From Prochlorococcus marinus XMU1412 (GTDB lineage Bacteria > Cyanobacteriota > Cyanobacteriia > PCC-6307 > Cyanobiaceae), in the NCBI RefSeq assembly GCF_017696315.1, contig NZ_JAAORJ010000002.1, positions 1-64,000 on the forward strand: DNA of 64,000 nt. Reading direction: 5' to 3'. A program made the position numbers and the translations under genes. A model generated the notes under the pieces. It did no database searches. It saw nothing but the letters and a program-made list of their open reading frames with translations, and was not told the origin of the DNA. The first letter of the stretch is position 1. Every line of letters begins with the position of its first letter. Positions 37,595 to 47,359 of the stretch are shown here, piece by piece.

Positions 37595-39166
37595 TTAACT
37601 GAAATATGCTTTAGCATCGTAAAGAGTTTCATCGCTTATCTCTGGTATTCCTCTCAAGATTGCGTATTTTTCAGTATTTGTTTTGACTTTACCTCTTACA
37701 AAAAATGGAACTTTTGTTAATTCAGCTCTACCAGATTCAGTCCAGATAATTCCTTCTTTACTATTTTTTTCTTTTTTTTCGTCGGAATTTAAAAAGTCCT
37801 TTGTGTTTGTCGCTGTATGCCCTAAATGGCTTTGATGGCCATCAATAAACTCAAAGTCATGTTTGAACATATCAATAAGATGCTCTTCTAATCCCATCAT
37901 TAGAGGATGTACCCAGTCATCAAAAATCACATTTGCTCCTTCCCATCCCATTTGAGGGCTGTATCTCGCAGGAACATCTTGAACATGCATTGGAGTACTT
38001 ATTACTGAGCATGGTATGCCGAGTCTTTTTGCACTATGCCTTTCCATTTGGGTCCCTAAAACTAGTTCAGGGGCTGCTTTTTTCATGGCATCTTCCACTT
38101 CTAGATAATTGTTGGTTATCAGAGCTTCTACATTTAGATCTTTTGCAGTAGCTCTTACTTGCCTGGCCATCTCTCTACTGTATGTTCCAAGACCAACTAC
38201 TTCAAAACCCAATTCTTCCTTAGCAATTTTGGCTGCTGCAATTGCATGGGTTCCATCACCAAAAATAAAAACTCTTTTGCCAGTTAGATAATTTGAGTCA
38301 ACTGATTTTGAGTACCAAGGCAGTTTTGATTTATTTTCTAATTCTTTTTTATTCGTCAAAGGAAGATCTAATTTCTTATGAACTTCATTTATAAATTCAA
38401 TTGTATTTTTTATTCCAATTGGAATAGTATTTGTATATTCCATTCCGAAGTTCCGTTTAAGCCACTCACATGAGGTTTCAGCAATTTCCTGATAAAGACA
38501 GATATTTACTTCAGCATCAATTAGCCTTTTAATATCATTAGGACTAGCACCTAATGGAGCAACAACGTTTGTATCTATACCTTGTTCTGAAAGTATACGT
38601 TGAATTTCGATAACATCATCTCTACACCTAAATCCTAGCAATGAAGGGCCAAGTATATTTACTTTTGGTCTTCGCCCTAATTCCTTCCACCTTAAAGGAT
38701 TTATTTTCTCTGAAGAACTTACTTTATCTTTTAAAAGGGTTCTTATTAATTGATAAAAGGTTTCTGAAGCTCCCCAATTCTCTTTCTTGCTATAAGCAGG
38801 TAATTCAAGATTAACAATTGGCATATCATACCCCATTCCCTTTGCAAGAGCTCCTGGTTGATCTTGGATTAGCTCTGCTGTACAACTTTCTCCAACTAAA
38901 AGAGTTTTTGGTTTAAATCGTTCTACTGCTTCCTTAATATTTTTCTTTACTAATTCAGCTGTATCTCCTCCTAAGTCTCTAGCCTGGAAAGTTGTATAAG
39001 TCACTGGAGGCCTTTGACCCCTCCTCTCAATCATTGTGAAGAGAAGATCTGCATATGTATCTCCTTGAGGGGCATGAAGCACATAATGTACATCTTTCAT
39101 TGAAGAGGCAATTCTCATCGCACCGACATGTGGTGGTCCTTCATATGTCCATAGGGTTAATTCCAT
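37595..39166 (-). CDS. chlB: Dark protochlorophyllide reductase subunit B
   Basis: 523 residues. NifK-like partner of ChlN in the catalytic complex; it contributes an Asp ligand to the NB cluster. Signatures are [20 protein letters not shown] at the start, [17 protein letters not shown], and the C-terminal region [10 protein letters not shown] with [17 protein letters not shown]. The last 60 residues are the ChlB-specific tail ([15 protein letters not shown]). The start lies 6 bp after the chlN stop, so the two are co-transcribed. Confidence 0.97.
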   Translation of the reverse strand: MELTLWTYEGPPHVGAMRIASSMKDVHYVLHAPQGDTYADLLFTMIERRGQRPPVTYTTFQARDLGGDTAELVKKNIKEAVERFKPKTLLVGESCTAELIQDQPGALAKGMGYDMPIVNLELPAYSKKENWGASETFYQLIRTLLKDKVSSSEKINPLRWKELGRRPKVNILGPSLLGFRCRDDVIEIQRILSEQGIDTNVVAPLGASPNDIKRLIDAEVNICLYQEIAETSCEWLKRNFGMEYTNTIPIGIKNTIEFINEVHKKLDLPLTNKKELENKSKLPWYSKSVDSNYLTGKRVFIFGDGTHAIAAAKIAKEELGFEVVGLGTYSREMARQVRATAKDLNVEALITNNYLEVEDAMKKAAPELVLGTQMERHSAKRLGIPCSVISTPMHVQDVPARYSPQMGWEGANVIFDDWVHPLMMGLEEHLIDMFKHDFEFIDGHQSHLGHTATNTKDFLNSDEKKEKNSKEGIIWTESGRAELTKVPFFVRGKVKTNTEKYAILRGIPEISDETLYDAKAYFS

Positions 39167-39172
39167 AGTCTA

Positions 39173-40438
<1,266 letters not shown>

Positions 40439-40586
40439 TCAATAGCTTATAATTCAAGCTTGCATAAACTTTTTAATTTAAGAAAGTAATTAATAAGTTC
40501 TCTTACAAAATGAACACATTTAAAAAACTTATATGAATGTTTAAATACTTAAATGGGAATTATGAAAAAAATTTTTGGGGCGTATT

Positions 40587-40955
40587 TTAATTCCTGTAGA
40601 AGGAATTTCCTTGACTTATTTTTGAAATCTTCCACACATTTCTAGCTATTTTCGTTGCTAATAATCCTGCTCTTTCTAACTTAGATTTCCCGGGCTTTGC
40701 CCCAATTAAAGCTGTCACTTCTGAAGTGGTTAAAGGTGCTCCAGTATTTATTGCTAATTGCGTTAACTCTAATCTGTCTCTAAGGTTCTTAAGATTTACT
40801 TTTTCAATTTTATCTTCTTCTAACCAAGTAAAAGATGGGTCTTTCTGAGCTAGTTTTTGCATCAAGCTTAGGCTAACTAATCCAAGAGTTTGATCAGGAG
40901 TTAATTCTTTTTCAGTCCCAGAAACATTTGGTTCTTTTTTTTGAGAAGTTCCCAT
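40587..40955 (-). CDS. Hypothetical protein between chlN and csoS1D
   Basis: 122 residues. The first 25 are polar, then a compact alpha-helical region (TLGLVSLSLMQKLAQKDPSF and NLRDRLELTQLAINTGAPLTTSEVTALIGAKPG) that looks like a helix-turn-helix or winged-helix pattern, ending ERAGLLATKIARNVWKI. I cannot name a family. It is divergent from csoS1D, with 96 bp between starts, so a regulatory link with the carboxysome is a fair hypothesis but no more. Confidence 0.65.
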   Translation of the reverse strand: MGTSQKKEPNVSGTEKELTPDQTLGLVSLSLMQKLAQKDPSFTWLEEDKIEKVNLKNLRDRLELTQLAINTGAPLTTSEVTALIGAKPGKSKLERAGLLATKIARNVWKISKISQGNSFYRN

Positions 40956-41051
40956 AAAATTGCATATCTTTTCTTGAAGTTATCGTTTTGTGGGCAGCAT
41001 GCAAGTAAATTTAATAGAAAAAATGAACCATTATCCGTTATAGTCGCGTGA

Positions 41052-41822
41052 ATGGAACCAACTTCTAGTTTAAACAGAGGGGAACGAAAAAAAGGCAGTT
41101 CTCTTGTCACAGGATCTGAGGTGCAATCTCAGGCAAGTGGTGCAAGCTGTTTTATTACTACTGATTCAGAAAAGTCCTTGGTGTCCAGACAAGCAAGTCA
41201 AGTTGAGCAAATTGAGTTAAGAACATATGTTTTTTTGGATTCTCTTCAACCTCAATTAGCTGCATATATGGGGACGGTTAGTAGAGGTTTTTTACCTATA
41301 CCAGGAGATTCATGCCTTTGGATGGAAGTTTCACCTGGGATGGCCGTGCACAGAGTCACTGACATTGCATTAAAAGCAAGTAATGTAAGACTTGGTCAGA
41401 TGATTGTTGAAAGAGCATTTGGCTCTCTTGCTCTTTATCACAAAGATCAAAGTACTGTTTTACATTCTGGGGATGTTGTTCTAGATGCTATTGGAAGTGA
41501 AGTTAGAAAGAGAACTAAACCTTCAACAAGTTGGACAGAAGTTATTCGAGCTATTACTCCAGATCATGCTGTTTTAATAAATAGACAAAACAGAAGTGGA
41601 TCAATGATTCAATCTGGAATGAGCATGTTCATATTAGAGACTGAACCGGCTGGGTATGTCTTAAAAGCAGCAAATGAAGCAGAAAAAGCATCAAATATAA
41701 CTGTTGTAGATGTAAAGGCAGTTGGAGCTTTTGGTAGATTAACTTTAGCAGGGAAAGAAGGAGATGTAGAAGAAGCAGCTGCTGCTGCTATAAGAGCAAT
41801 TGATGAAATTTCAAATTATTGA
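41052..41822 (+). CDS. csoS1D: Carboxysome shell protein CsoS1D (tandem BMC domain)
   Basis: 256 residues. Two BMC (bacterial microcompartment) domains in tandem follow a polar N-terminal 50 residues. [20 protein letters not shown] opens the first, and a second set, [18 protein letters not shown] followed by [18 protein letters not shown], fits the second. CsoS1D forms double-stacked trimers with a gated pore for RuBP and other metabolites in alpha-carboxysomes. It lies just upstream of the main cso operon, separated by rdgB on the opposite strand. Confidence 0.92.
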   Translation: MEPTSSLNRGERKKGSSLVTGSEVQSQASGASCFITTDSEKSLVSRQASQVEQIELRTYVFLDSLQPQLAAYMGTVSRGFLPIPGDSCLWMEVSPGMAVHRVTDIALKASNVRLGQMIVERAFGSLALYHKDQSTVLHSGDVVLDAIGSEVRKRTKPSTSWTEVIRAITPDHAVLINRQNRSGSMIQSGMSMFILETEPAGYVLKAANEAEKASNITVVDVKAVGAFGRLTLAGKEGDVEEAAAAAIRAIDEISNY

Positions 41823-41829
41823 GAATTTT

Positions 41830-42414
41830 TTAATTTAAACCAATTTCTTTTTTTAGATAAGGTGACATGATTTTGGCAGCTTTACCCCTGCTTCCTAACT
41901 TACTTAGTTGTGATTGTGAGAGCTCTCCATAAACAGAGTTAGCTTCTTTTACCCAAAAAATAGAATCGAACTCCCCATTTGGATATTTTGGAGTCTTAAG
42001 AATTTCTCCCCAGCATATACCAGTTGTATCCTTCACTAAGTTTCCTGAGGGATCACATAAAACCATACAACTTATAAATCTTGCGCTCCTGTAAGGACTA
42101 TCAGAAAGTTCATTAATTAATTTTTTAATTTTTTCAGCGTTGTTTTTGGCATATCGAGCAGAATATATGCCTGGTCGACCATCTAAGATATCCACTTCAA
42201 GCCCTGAATCGTCAGCTAATGCCCAAGTTTTTGTCTCTAAAGCGGCTGCTTTTGCCTTTAAAAGTGCATTCTCAAAATATGTGTTTCCAGTCTCTTCAAT
42301 ATTTAAATATTCTGGTTGCTTCTGAACTCTTAAAGACAAAACATCGAGCATTTCCGAAATTTCAGAAACTTTATTTTTGTTGCCACTCGCAATAGTTAAA
42401 ATTGGATGGTTCAA
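41830..42414 (-). CDS. rdgB: XTP/dITP pyrophosphatase (RdgB/HAM1)
   Basis: 194 residues. It removes non-canonical purine nucleotides. The N-terminal TIASGNKNKVSEISEML, ADDSGLEVDILDGRPGIYSARYA and the C-terminal SQSQLSKLGSRGKAA are the nucleotide-binding signatures. It is transcribed away from the cso operon. The stop is only 7 bp from the csoS1D stop, so the two are convergent. The 327-bp gap between its start and csoS1 contains the carboxysome promoter region. Confidence 0.95.
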   Translation of the reverse strand: MNHPILTIASGNKNKVSEISEMLDVLSLRVQKQPEYLNIEETGNTYFENALLKAKAAALETKTWALADDSGLEVDILDGRPGIYSARYAKNNAEKIKKLINELSDSPYRSARFISCMVLCDPSGNLVKDTTGICWGEILKTPKYPNGEFDSIFWVKEANSVYGELSQSQLSKLGSRGKAAKIMSPYLKKEIGLN

Positions 42415-42465
42415 AATAATAAATAAATTAATTGAGAATATTATCTTACTTCAAAGCTAGATACG

Positions 42466-42515
42466 GAGACAGGAAAGGTTGAACATTCCACACCTGTGTA
42501 GACAGGGCCTGTCTC
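42466..42515. promoter_or_regulatory. Overlapping dyads upstream of the carboxysome promoter
   Basis: GAGACAGG (42466-42473) is the exact reverse complement of CCTGTCTC (42508-42515). Its right arm overlaps a second dyad, GACAGG-G-CCTGTC (42501-42513), so the two stems would exclude each other. The stretch is more GC-rich than its surroundings. It could be an operator or a small structured RNA; neither is proved. Confidence 0.4.
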
Positions 42516-42723
42516 GTACGGAAATAACATAATGTAAATTTTTTCTTAACACAACAGTATGTTTTGATGCACTAACTAATTTGCATAAGTATTGACATAT
42601 CAATAGTACCAAGGGTGATAAGTTTAACTTATGAATGATAGAAAAAACATTAATGGAGATTTTATCGAAAACGCTTGACTTATAAGTACTTAATGAAGCA
42701 TTCTTCGGATTGAACATTCCACA
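42479..42723. repeat. 14-bp direct repeat flanking the carboxysome promoter
   Basis: TTGAACATTCCACA occurs at 42479-42492 and at 42710-42723, 231 bp apart start to start. The second copy ends 18 bp before the csoS1 ATG. A perfect 14-mer with mixed composition is unlikely by chance over this short distance in AT-rich DNA. Confidence 0.7.
42592..42621 (+). promoter_or_regulatory. Candidate promoter of the carboxysome operon
   Basis: A consensus -35 TTGACA at 42592-42597 is followed after 18 bp by TGATAA at 42616-42621. The -35 lies inside the dyad TATTGA-CATA-TCAATA (42590-42605), and the -10 overlaps the dyad ATAAGT-TTA-ACTTAT (42618-42632). This would give a leader of about 110 bases before csoS1. 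Confidence 0.45.
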
Positions 42724-42741
42724 TTTAGTAATTAGTAGACA

Positions 42742-43053
42742 ATGGCTACAGAAACAATGGGTATCGCTCTCGGCATGATCGAGACACGCGGACTTGTACC
42801 TGCAATCGAAGCAGCTGATGCAATGACAAAGGCTGCAGAAGTTCGCCTTATTGGTCGTGAATTCGTAGGTGGCGGTTATGTCACAGTATTGGTTAGAGGC
42901 GAAACAGGCGCAGTTAACGCAGCTGTAAGAGCTGGTGCTGATGCTTGTGAAAGAGTTGGTGACGGTTTAGTTGCAGCTCACATTATTGCTCGTCCTCATA
43001 GAGAAGTTGAACCTGCTCTTGGTAACGGTGAATTTCTTGGTCAAAAGGACTAA
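42742..43053 (+). CDS. csoS1: Major carboxysome shell protein CsoS1 (BMC-H)
   Basis: 103 residues, one BMC domain forming hexamers that tile the alpha-carboxysome facets. The start MATETMGIALGMIETRGLVPAIEAAD and VRLIGREFVGGGYVTVLVRGE are the family signatures, and HIIARPHREVE lies near the end. There is one csoS1 copy here. It is the first gene of the operon. Codons are visibly richer in G and C than neighbours, as expected for a very highly expressed gene. Confidence 0.98.
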   Translation: MATETMGIALGMIETRGLVPAIEAADAMTKAAEVRLIGREFVGGGYVTVLVRGETGAVNAAVRAGADACERVGDGLVAAHIIARPHREVEPALGNGEFLGQKD

Positions 43054-43062
43054 TTAAGTAAA

Positions 43063-43082
43063 GCAAAATTTATAAATTTTGC
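43063..43082. promoter_or_regulatory. Palindrome between csoS1 and cbbL
   Basis: GCAAAATTTATAAATTTTGC is a perfect 20-bp palindrome, 9 bp after the csoS1 stop. As RNA it would fold into a stem of about eight pairs. No T-run follows, so it is more likely an RNA-stability or processing element than a terminator. Confidence 0.5.
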
Positions 43083-43122
43083 ACAATAATTATTTTCCCT
43101 ACACAGACCTAAATTTATCCTT

Positions 43123-44538
43123 ATGAGTAAGAAGTATGATGCAGGGGTAAAGGAGTACAGAGATACCTACTGGACTCCTGAATATGTACCCCTAGACACC
43201 GATTTACTAGCCTGTTTCAAATGTACAGGTCAAGAAGGTGTCCCCAGAGAAGAAGTCGCAGCAGCTGTTGCCGCTGAATCTTCAACAGGTACTTGGTCAA
43301 CAGTTTGGTCCGAGTTACTTACAGATTTAGAATTTTATAAAGGACGTTGTTATCGAATCGAAGACGTTCCTGGAGATCCTGAAGCTTTTTATGCTTTTAT
43401 TGCATATCCTTTAGATCTTTTTGAAGAAGGTTCTATTACAAACGTATTAACATCTCTAGTAGGAAACGTTTTTGGATTTAAAGCTCTAAGACACCTACGT
43501 CTAGAAGATATTAGATTCCCAATCGCTTTCATCAAAACTTGCGGTGGTCCCCCAAATGGAATCGTAGTTGAAAGAGATCGTTTAAACAAATATGGAAGAC
43601 CTCTTCTTGGTTGTACCATTAAACCTAAATTAGGATTATCTGGTAAAAACTATGGTCGAGTTGTATATGAGTGCCTTAGAGGTGGTCTTGATTTAACGAA
43701 GGATGACGAGAATATAAATTCTCAGCCATTCCAGCGTTGGAGAGAAAGATTTGAGTTTGTTGCAGAAGCAGTTAAGCTTGCTCAGCAAGAAACTGGAGAA
43801 GTTAAAGGTCACTACCTAAACTGTACTGCCAACACTCCTGAAGAACTTTACGAAAGAGCTGAATTTGCAAAAGAGCTAGATATGCCAATCATCATGCATG
43901 ATTATATAACTGGCGGTTTTACTGCAAATACTGGATTAGCAAACTGGTGTCGTAAAAATGGCATGCTTCTACATATTCATAGAGCGATGCATGCTGTTAT
44001 TGATAGACATCCAAAACACGGTATCCATTTCAGGGTTCTAGCAAAATGTTTGAGACTCTCCGGAGGAGATCAATTACATACTGGAACTGTTGTTGGAAAA
44101 CTAGAAGGTGATCGTCAAACAACTCTTGGTTACATTGACAACTTAAGAGAGTCATTTGTTCCCGAAGATAGATCAAGAGGTAACTTCTTTGATCAAGATT
44201 GGGGTTCAATGCCAGGAGTATTTGCTGTCGCATCAGGTGGTATTCACGTATGGCATATGCCTGCACTCCTAGCAATTTTTGGAGATGATTCTTGTCTTCA
44301 GTTCGGTGGAGGAACACATGGTCATCCATGGGGTTCAGCTGCTGGAGCTGCAGCCAACAGAGTCGCTTTAGAAGCTTGCGTAAAAGCACGTAATGCTGGT
44401 CGCGAAATCGAAAAAGAGAGTAGAGACATTCTTATGGAAGCTGCTAAACACAGTCCTGAATTAGCTATTGCTCTTGAAACTTGGAAGGAAATTAAGTTTG
44501 AATTTGATACCGTCGACAAATTAGACGTTCAAGGTTAA
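43123..44538 (+). CDS. cbbL: RuBisCO large subunit, form IA
   Basis: 471 residues. Fixes CO2 onto ribulose bisphosphate inside the carboxysome. Active-site stretches are [11 protein letters not shown] (catalytic Lys), [12 protein letters not shown] (carbamylated Lys and metal ligands) and the phosphate-binding [11 protein letters not shown]. The sequence [19 protein letters not shown] at the start and its place in a cso operon mark form IA, the type acquired by marine picocyanobacteria with alpha-carboxysomes instead of the usual cyanobacterial form IB. Confidence 0.99.
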
Positions 44539-44552
44539 ACCAGATTTCAAAA

Positions 44553-44577
44553 TTGAGGAGATTATTCTTCTCCTCAA
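44553..44577 (+). promoter_or_regulatory. Hairpin between cbbL and cbbS
   Basis: TTGAGGAGA (44553-44561) and TCTCCTCAA (44569-44577) form a 9-bp stem with a 7-base loop in the 93-bp gap. No T-run follows, so an intercistronic stabiliser or processing site is the likelier reading. Confidence 0.55.
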
Positions 44578-44631
44578 ACTTCTACAAATCTCGTTCTATT
44601 ACGAGTAATTTCATTCACATTTAAATTAATT

Positions 44632-44973
44632 ATGCCTTTCCAGAGCACAATAGGCGACTATCAAACAGTTGCAACCCTGGAAACATTCGGTTTCTTACCA
44701 CCGATGACCCAGGAAGAGATATACGATCAAATTGCATACATAATTGCTCAAGGCTGGAGTCCTGTTATTGAGCATGTTCATCCTAGTGGAAGTATGCAAA
44801 CTTATTGGTCTTATTGGAAGCTCCCATTCTTTGGGGAAAAAGATCTTAACTTGGTTGTAAGTGAATTAGAGGCATGTCATAGAGCATACCCTGATCACCA
44901 TGTAAGAATCATCGGATACGATGCTTACACTCAAAGCCAAGGAACAGCTTTTGTAGTTTTCCAAGGACGTTAA
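44632..44973 (+). CDS. cbbS: RuBisCO small subunit, form IA
   Basis: 113 residues. Signatures are TFGFLPPMTQEEIYDQIAYII near the start, WSYWKLPFFGE and VRIIGYDAYTQSQGTAFVV near the end. It caps the L8 core. It follows cbbL by 93 bp, with a hairpin in the gap, and is followed by a strong terminator-like hairpin before csoS2. Confidence 0.98.
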   Translation: MPFQSTIGDYQTVATLETFGFLPPMTQEEIYDQIAYIIAQGWSPVIEHVHPSGSMQTYWSYWKLPFFGEKDLNLVVSELEACHRAYPDHHVRIIGYDAYTQSQGTAFVVFQGR

Positions 44974-44995
44974 ATCTACTTTATGTAGTAAATAT

Positions 44996-45029
44996 CTTTC
45001 TCCAAAAAATATTTTTGGAGAAAGTTTTT
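44996..45029 (+). terminator. Terminator-like hairpin between cbbS and csoS2
   Basis: CTTTCTCCAAAAA (44996-45008) and TTTTTGGAGAAAG (45012-45024) are exact reverse complements with a 3-base loop, giving a 13-bp stem. Five T residues follow at 45025-45029. This has every feature of an intrinsic terminator but lies inside the operon, 26 bp before the csoS2 ATG. It would reduce transcription of csoS2 onward or protect the RuBisCO mRNA 3' end. Confidence 0.75.
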
Positions 45030-45054
45030 CAAAAGAGTTTCACATTTGAAGATT

Positions 45055-47352
45055 ATGTCAAAAAAAACCAGTAGAGAGATTGCACTAGAAAGAAGAAAGG
45101 CGATGAGTGATAGCGGCAAAAAAGCTGCTGCTTATTCTTCAAATACTAAAGATAGAGTTCGGTCTTCTCAAGATATACAGATTTCTGGTACTCAGTCTTC
45201 TTCTAATAATCAAAATTTTTCTAAACCATCTACAAAACATATTCCAAAAACTCAGATAAATAAAAAGTCTTCTCCTACACATTTATCTAGTAAAGAGTTA
45301 GTAATAGAGAGAAGAAAAGCAATGTCTACCCATGGCAAATCAGCTATAACTTCATCCGATAGAACTCGTACTGATGTTAAAAAAGAAAGTCCTGTAAATA
45401 CAGTCAAAACTACCACAAATAAAAATCAAGAAGTTCAAACTTCACATAATATAGAAATTAAAACATCAAAACCAAACGTTAAAAGAAGAATTAAACAGAA
45501 GAGAAAGCCTATTACTAATACAAGTAGAGATATTGTTTTGGCGAGAAGAGAAGCTCAATCTAAGCATGGTAAATCTGCAACTAAACAGAATACCAGTGCA
45601 GCTTCTTTAGCTAGAAGGGGAGACCCAGATTTAAGTAGTAGAGAAATTTCTCAGAGAGTGAGAGAGCTAAGAAGTAAAACTGGTGCCACAGGCAAAAAAG
45701 GTAATGGTAAATGTAGACCATGTGGTCCAAATAAAAATGGAGCCAAACAAAATATTGCTGATGCTAGCTGGAAAGTTGGTAAAAGTGAAACTGATTCAGG
45801 TCAATTAGTTACTGGAACACAAGCGAATAGATCTGTAAAAACTACAGGTAATGAAGCAAGTACATGCAGAACTGTAACTGGTACTCAATACATGGGAGCA
45901 GAAGTGATTGACCAATTTTGTCAAGATAGACCAAGTTATAAACAACCTCTTAGATCTACTGTTACCACTACAACATCAGGTAATAAAGTAACTGGAAATG
46001 AAGTCGGTAGATCAGAGAGGGTCACAGGTGATGAGCCAGGGACTTGTAAAAATCTTACAGGTACTGAATATGTATCTGCTAATCAATCACAGAAGTATTG
46101 TGGTGATGTTCCAAAAAATCCTTCAAAGGTTAAACATAGTACTACAACTGATGGATTAAAAGTATCTGGATCACTTCCGGGTAGATCAACTCTGGTTACT
46201 GGAGATGAATCAGGTTCTGGACATCAGTTAACTGGAGATCAATATCTTGGCTCAGAGCCAAATCCAAAAGGTAAAGCATTTGAAAAAGTAGGTAGTTATA
46301 ACACTCTTAATGGGAATAATGTAACTGGTACTGGGGTAGGAAGATCAGACCATATGACAGGCAATGAACATGGGAGTTGCAAGAATGTAACTGGTGATGA
46401 GTACATAGGATCTCAACAATATGAGAAGTTTTGCGGTTCAAAACCAAAACCAGAAGCTAGAAAAGTAGGTTTAAGCCTTTCTTCAAAGTCAAATTTAATA
46501 AGCGGGACTATGACAGGACGATCAAAAATAGTAACTGGAGATGAACCAGGTTCATGCAAAGTGCTAACAGGAACACCATACGCAGGCTTAGATCAGATTA
46601 ATGAGAATTGTAATAATGAAACTTCTGAAGATATGAAATCACGAGCAACAGTTAATTCTGGAAATAATTCAAATGCCAGACTTACAGGACAACAACCAGG
46701 CATTGGCGGAGTAATGACAGGTGCTAAGAAAGGTGCTTGTAAAAACCTAACAGGGACTCCTTATGTTGGTGGAGATCAGTTCTCACAAGCATGCGATAAT
46801 TCTCCACATGATACTGCTTATGCGAATCCGGAAAAGTCATCAGGTAACCCTTGGAATGAATTCTCTGTTGAATCACCATCAAGAGACAAATATTCTGAAA
46901 AAAATACTCAAGGTGTTACGGGAAATAAATATGAAAATGGTTCAAAGGTAACAGGACCTTTTGATATGGCAGTTGATAAGGTCACTGGTACTGAAAAATT
47001 TAGATTTGAGCCGAATAAAAATATTACTTATAAACAAAAAATGGAAATTGAAGAGGCAGACCGTGCTGCAAAGACACCAGAAAAAAGAGTTGCATCAAGG
47101 ATTACTGGTGAAGGACAATCAGTGGGAAACGTAACTGGTGATGATTGGGATCGCGGTGATAAGGTGACAGGTACAGAGGGAGCTTCTTCTAGAAAGCGAA
47201 ATCCATCAAGAGCAGGATTTATGAGCGCAATGCCCCCTATGGAAGTTAAAAGAAATGAGGAAACAGAAAAACCAGATTTCTTGATAACTGGATCTAGTGG
47301 AAATACTCGTGAAGGACAACTTGTTACCTTTTCAGGTGGTGCAAGAGGTTAA
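45055..47352 (+). CDS. csoS2: Carboxysome assembly scaffold CsoS2
   Basis: 765 residues from ATG 45055; a TTG at 45046 is in frame but not needed. This disordered scaffold links RuBisCO to the shell. The N-terminal region has repeated helices of the type ALERRKAMSDSGK, VIERRKAMSTHGK and LARREAQSKHGK, which bind RuBisCO. The middle has six or so repeats built on VTGDEPGTCKNLTGTEY and similar, with conserved paired cysteines and VTG motifs. The C-terminal region carries ITGEGQSVGNVTGDDWDRG and ends LVTFSGGARG, which anchors to the shell. No ribosomal slippery site was evident, so one full-length product is expected. Confidence 0.97.
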   Translation: MSKKTSREIALERRKAMSDSGKKAAAYSSNTKDRVRSSQDIQISGTQSSSNNQNFSKPSTKHIPKTQINKKSSPTHLSSKELVIERRKAMSTHGKSAITSSDRTRTDVKKESPVNTVKTTTNKNQEVQTSHNIEIKTSKPNVKRRIKQKRKPITNTSRDIVLARREAQSKHGKSATKQNTSAASLARRGDPDLSSREISQRVRELRSKTGATGKKGNGKCRPCGPNKNGAKQNIADASWKVGKSETDSGQLVTGTQANRSVKTTGNEASTCRTVTGTQYMGAEVIDQFCQDRPSYKQPLRSTVTTTTSGNKVTGNEVGRSERVTGDEPGTCKNLTGTEYVSANQSQKYCGDVPKNPSKVKHSTTTDGLKVSGSLPGRSTLVTGDESGSGHQLTGDQYLGSEPNPKGKAFEKVGSYNTLNGNNVTGTGVGRSDHMTGNEHGSCKNVTGDEYIGSQQYEKFCGSKPKPEARKVGLSLSSKSNLISGTMTGRSKIVTGDEPGSCKVLTGTPYAGLDQINENCNNETSEDMKSRATVNSGNNSNARLTGQQPGIGGVMTGAKKGACKNLTGTPYVGGDQFSQACDNSPHDTAYANPEKSSGNPWNEFSVESPSRDKYSEKNTQGVTGNKYENGSKVTGPFDMAVDKVTGTEKFRFEPNKNITYKQKMEIEEADRAAKTPEKRVASRITGEGQSVGNVTGDDWDRGDKVTGTEGASSRKRNPSRAGFMSAMPPMEVKRNEETEKPDFLITGSSGNTREGQLVTFSGGARG

Positions 47353-47359
47353 GTAAATA

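Larger units (their letters stand above)
42415..42741. promoter_or_regulatory. 327-bp leader/promoter region of the carboxysome operon
   Basis: This is the only gene-free stretch over 300 bp. It holds a 14-bp direct repeat (42479-42492 and 42710-42723), short GC-rich dyads near 42466-42515, a candidate promoter, and several ATAAGT/ACTTAT half-sites. An 86-codon minus-strand open frame exists (42457-42717) but looks like a chance reading. No protein gene is supported here. Confidence 0.7.

Noticed and set aside
42457-42717. 86-codon minus-strand frame across the csoS1 promoter region
   Set aside because: It covers both repeat copies and the promoter, has no family-like pattern, and its composition looks non-coding.
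44030-44389. 119-codon frame antisense to cbbL
   Set aside because: It is a shadow of the conserved RuBisCO frame; the codon choice of cbbL explains it.
45055-47352. Programmed -1 frameshift in csoS2, as described for other alpha-carboxysomes
   Set aside because: No A-AAA-AAC-type slippery site stood out; the A runs near the repeated cysteine motifs have only five A residues.
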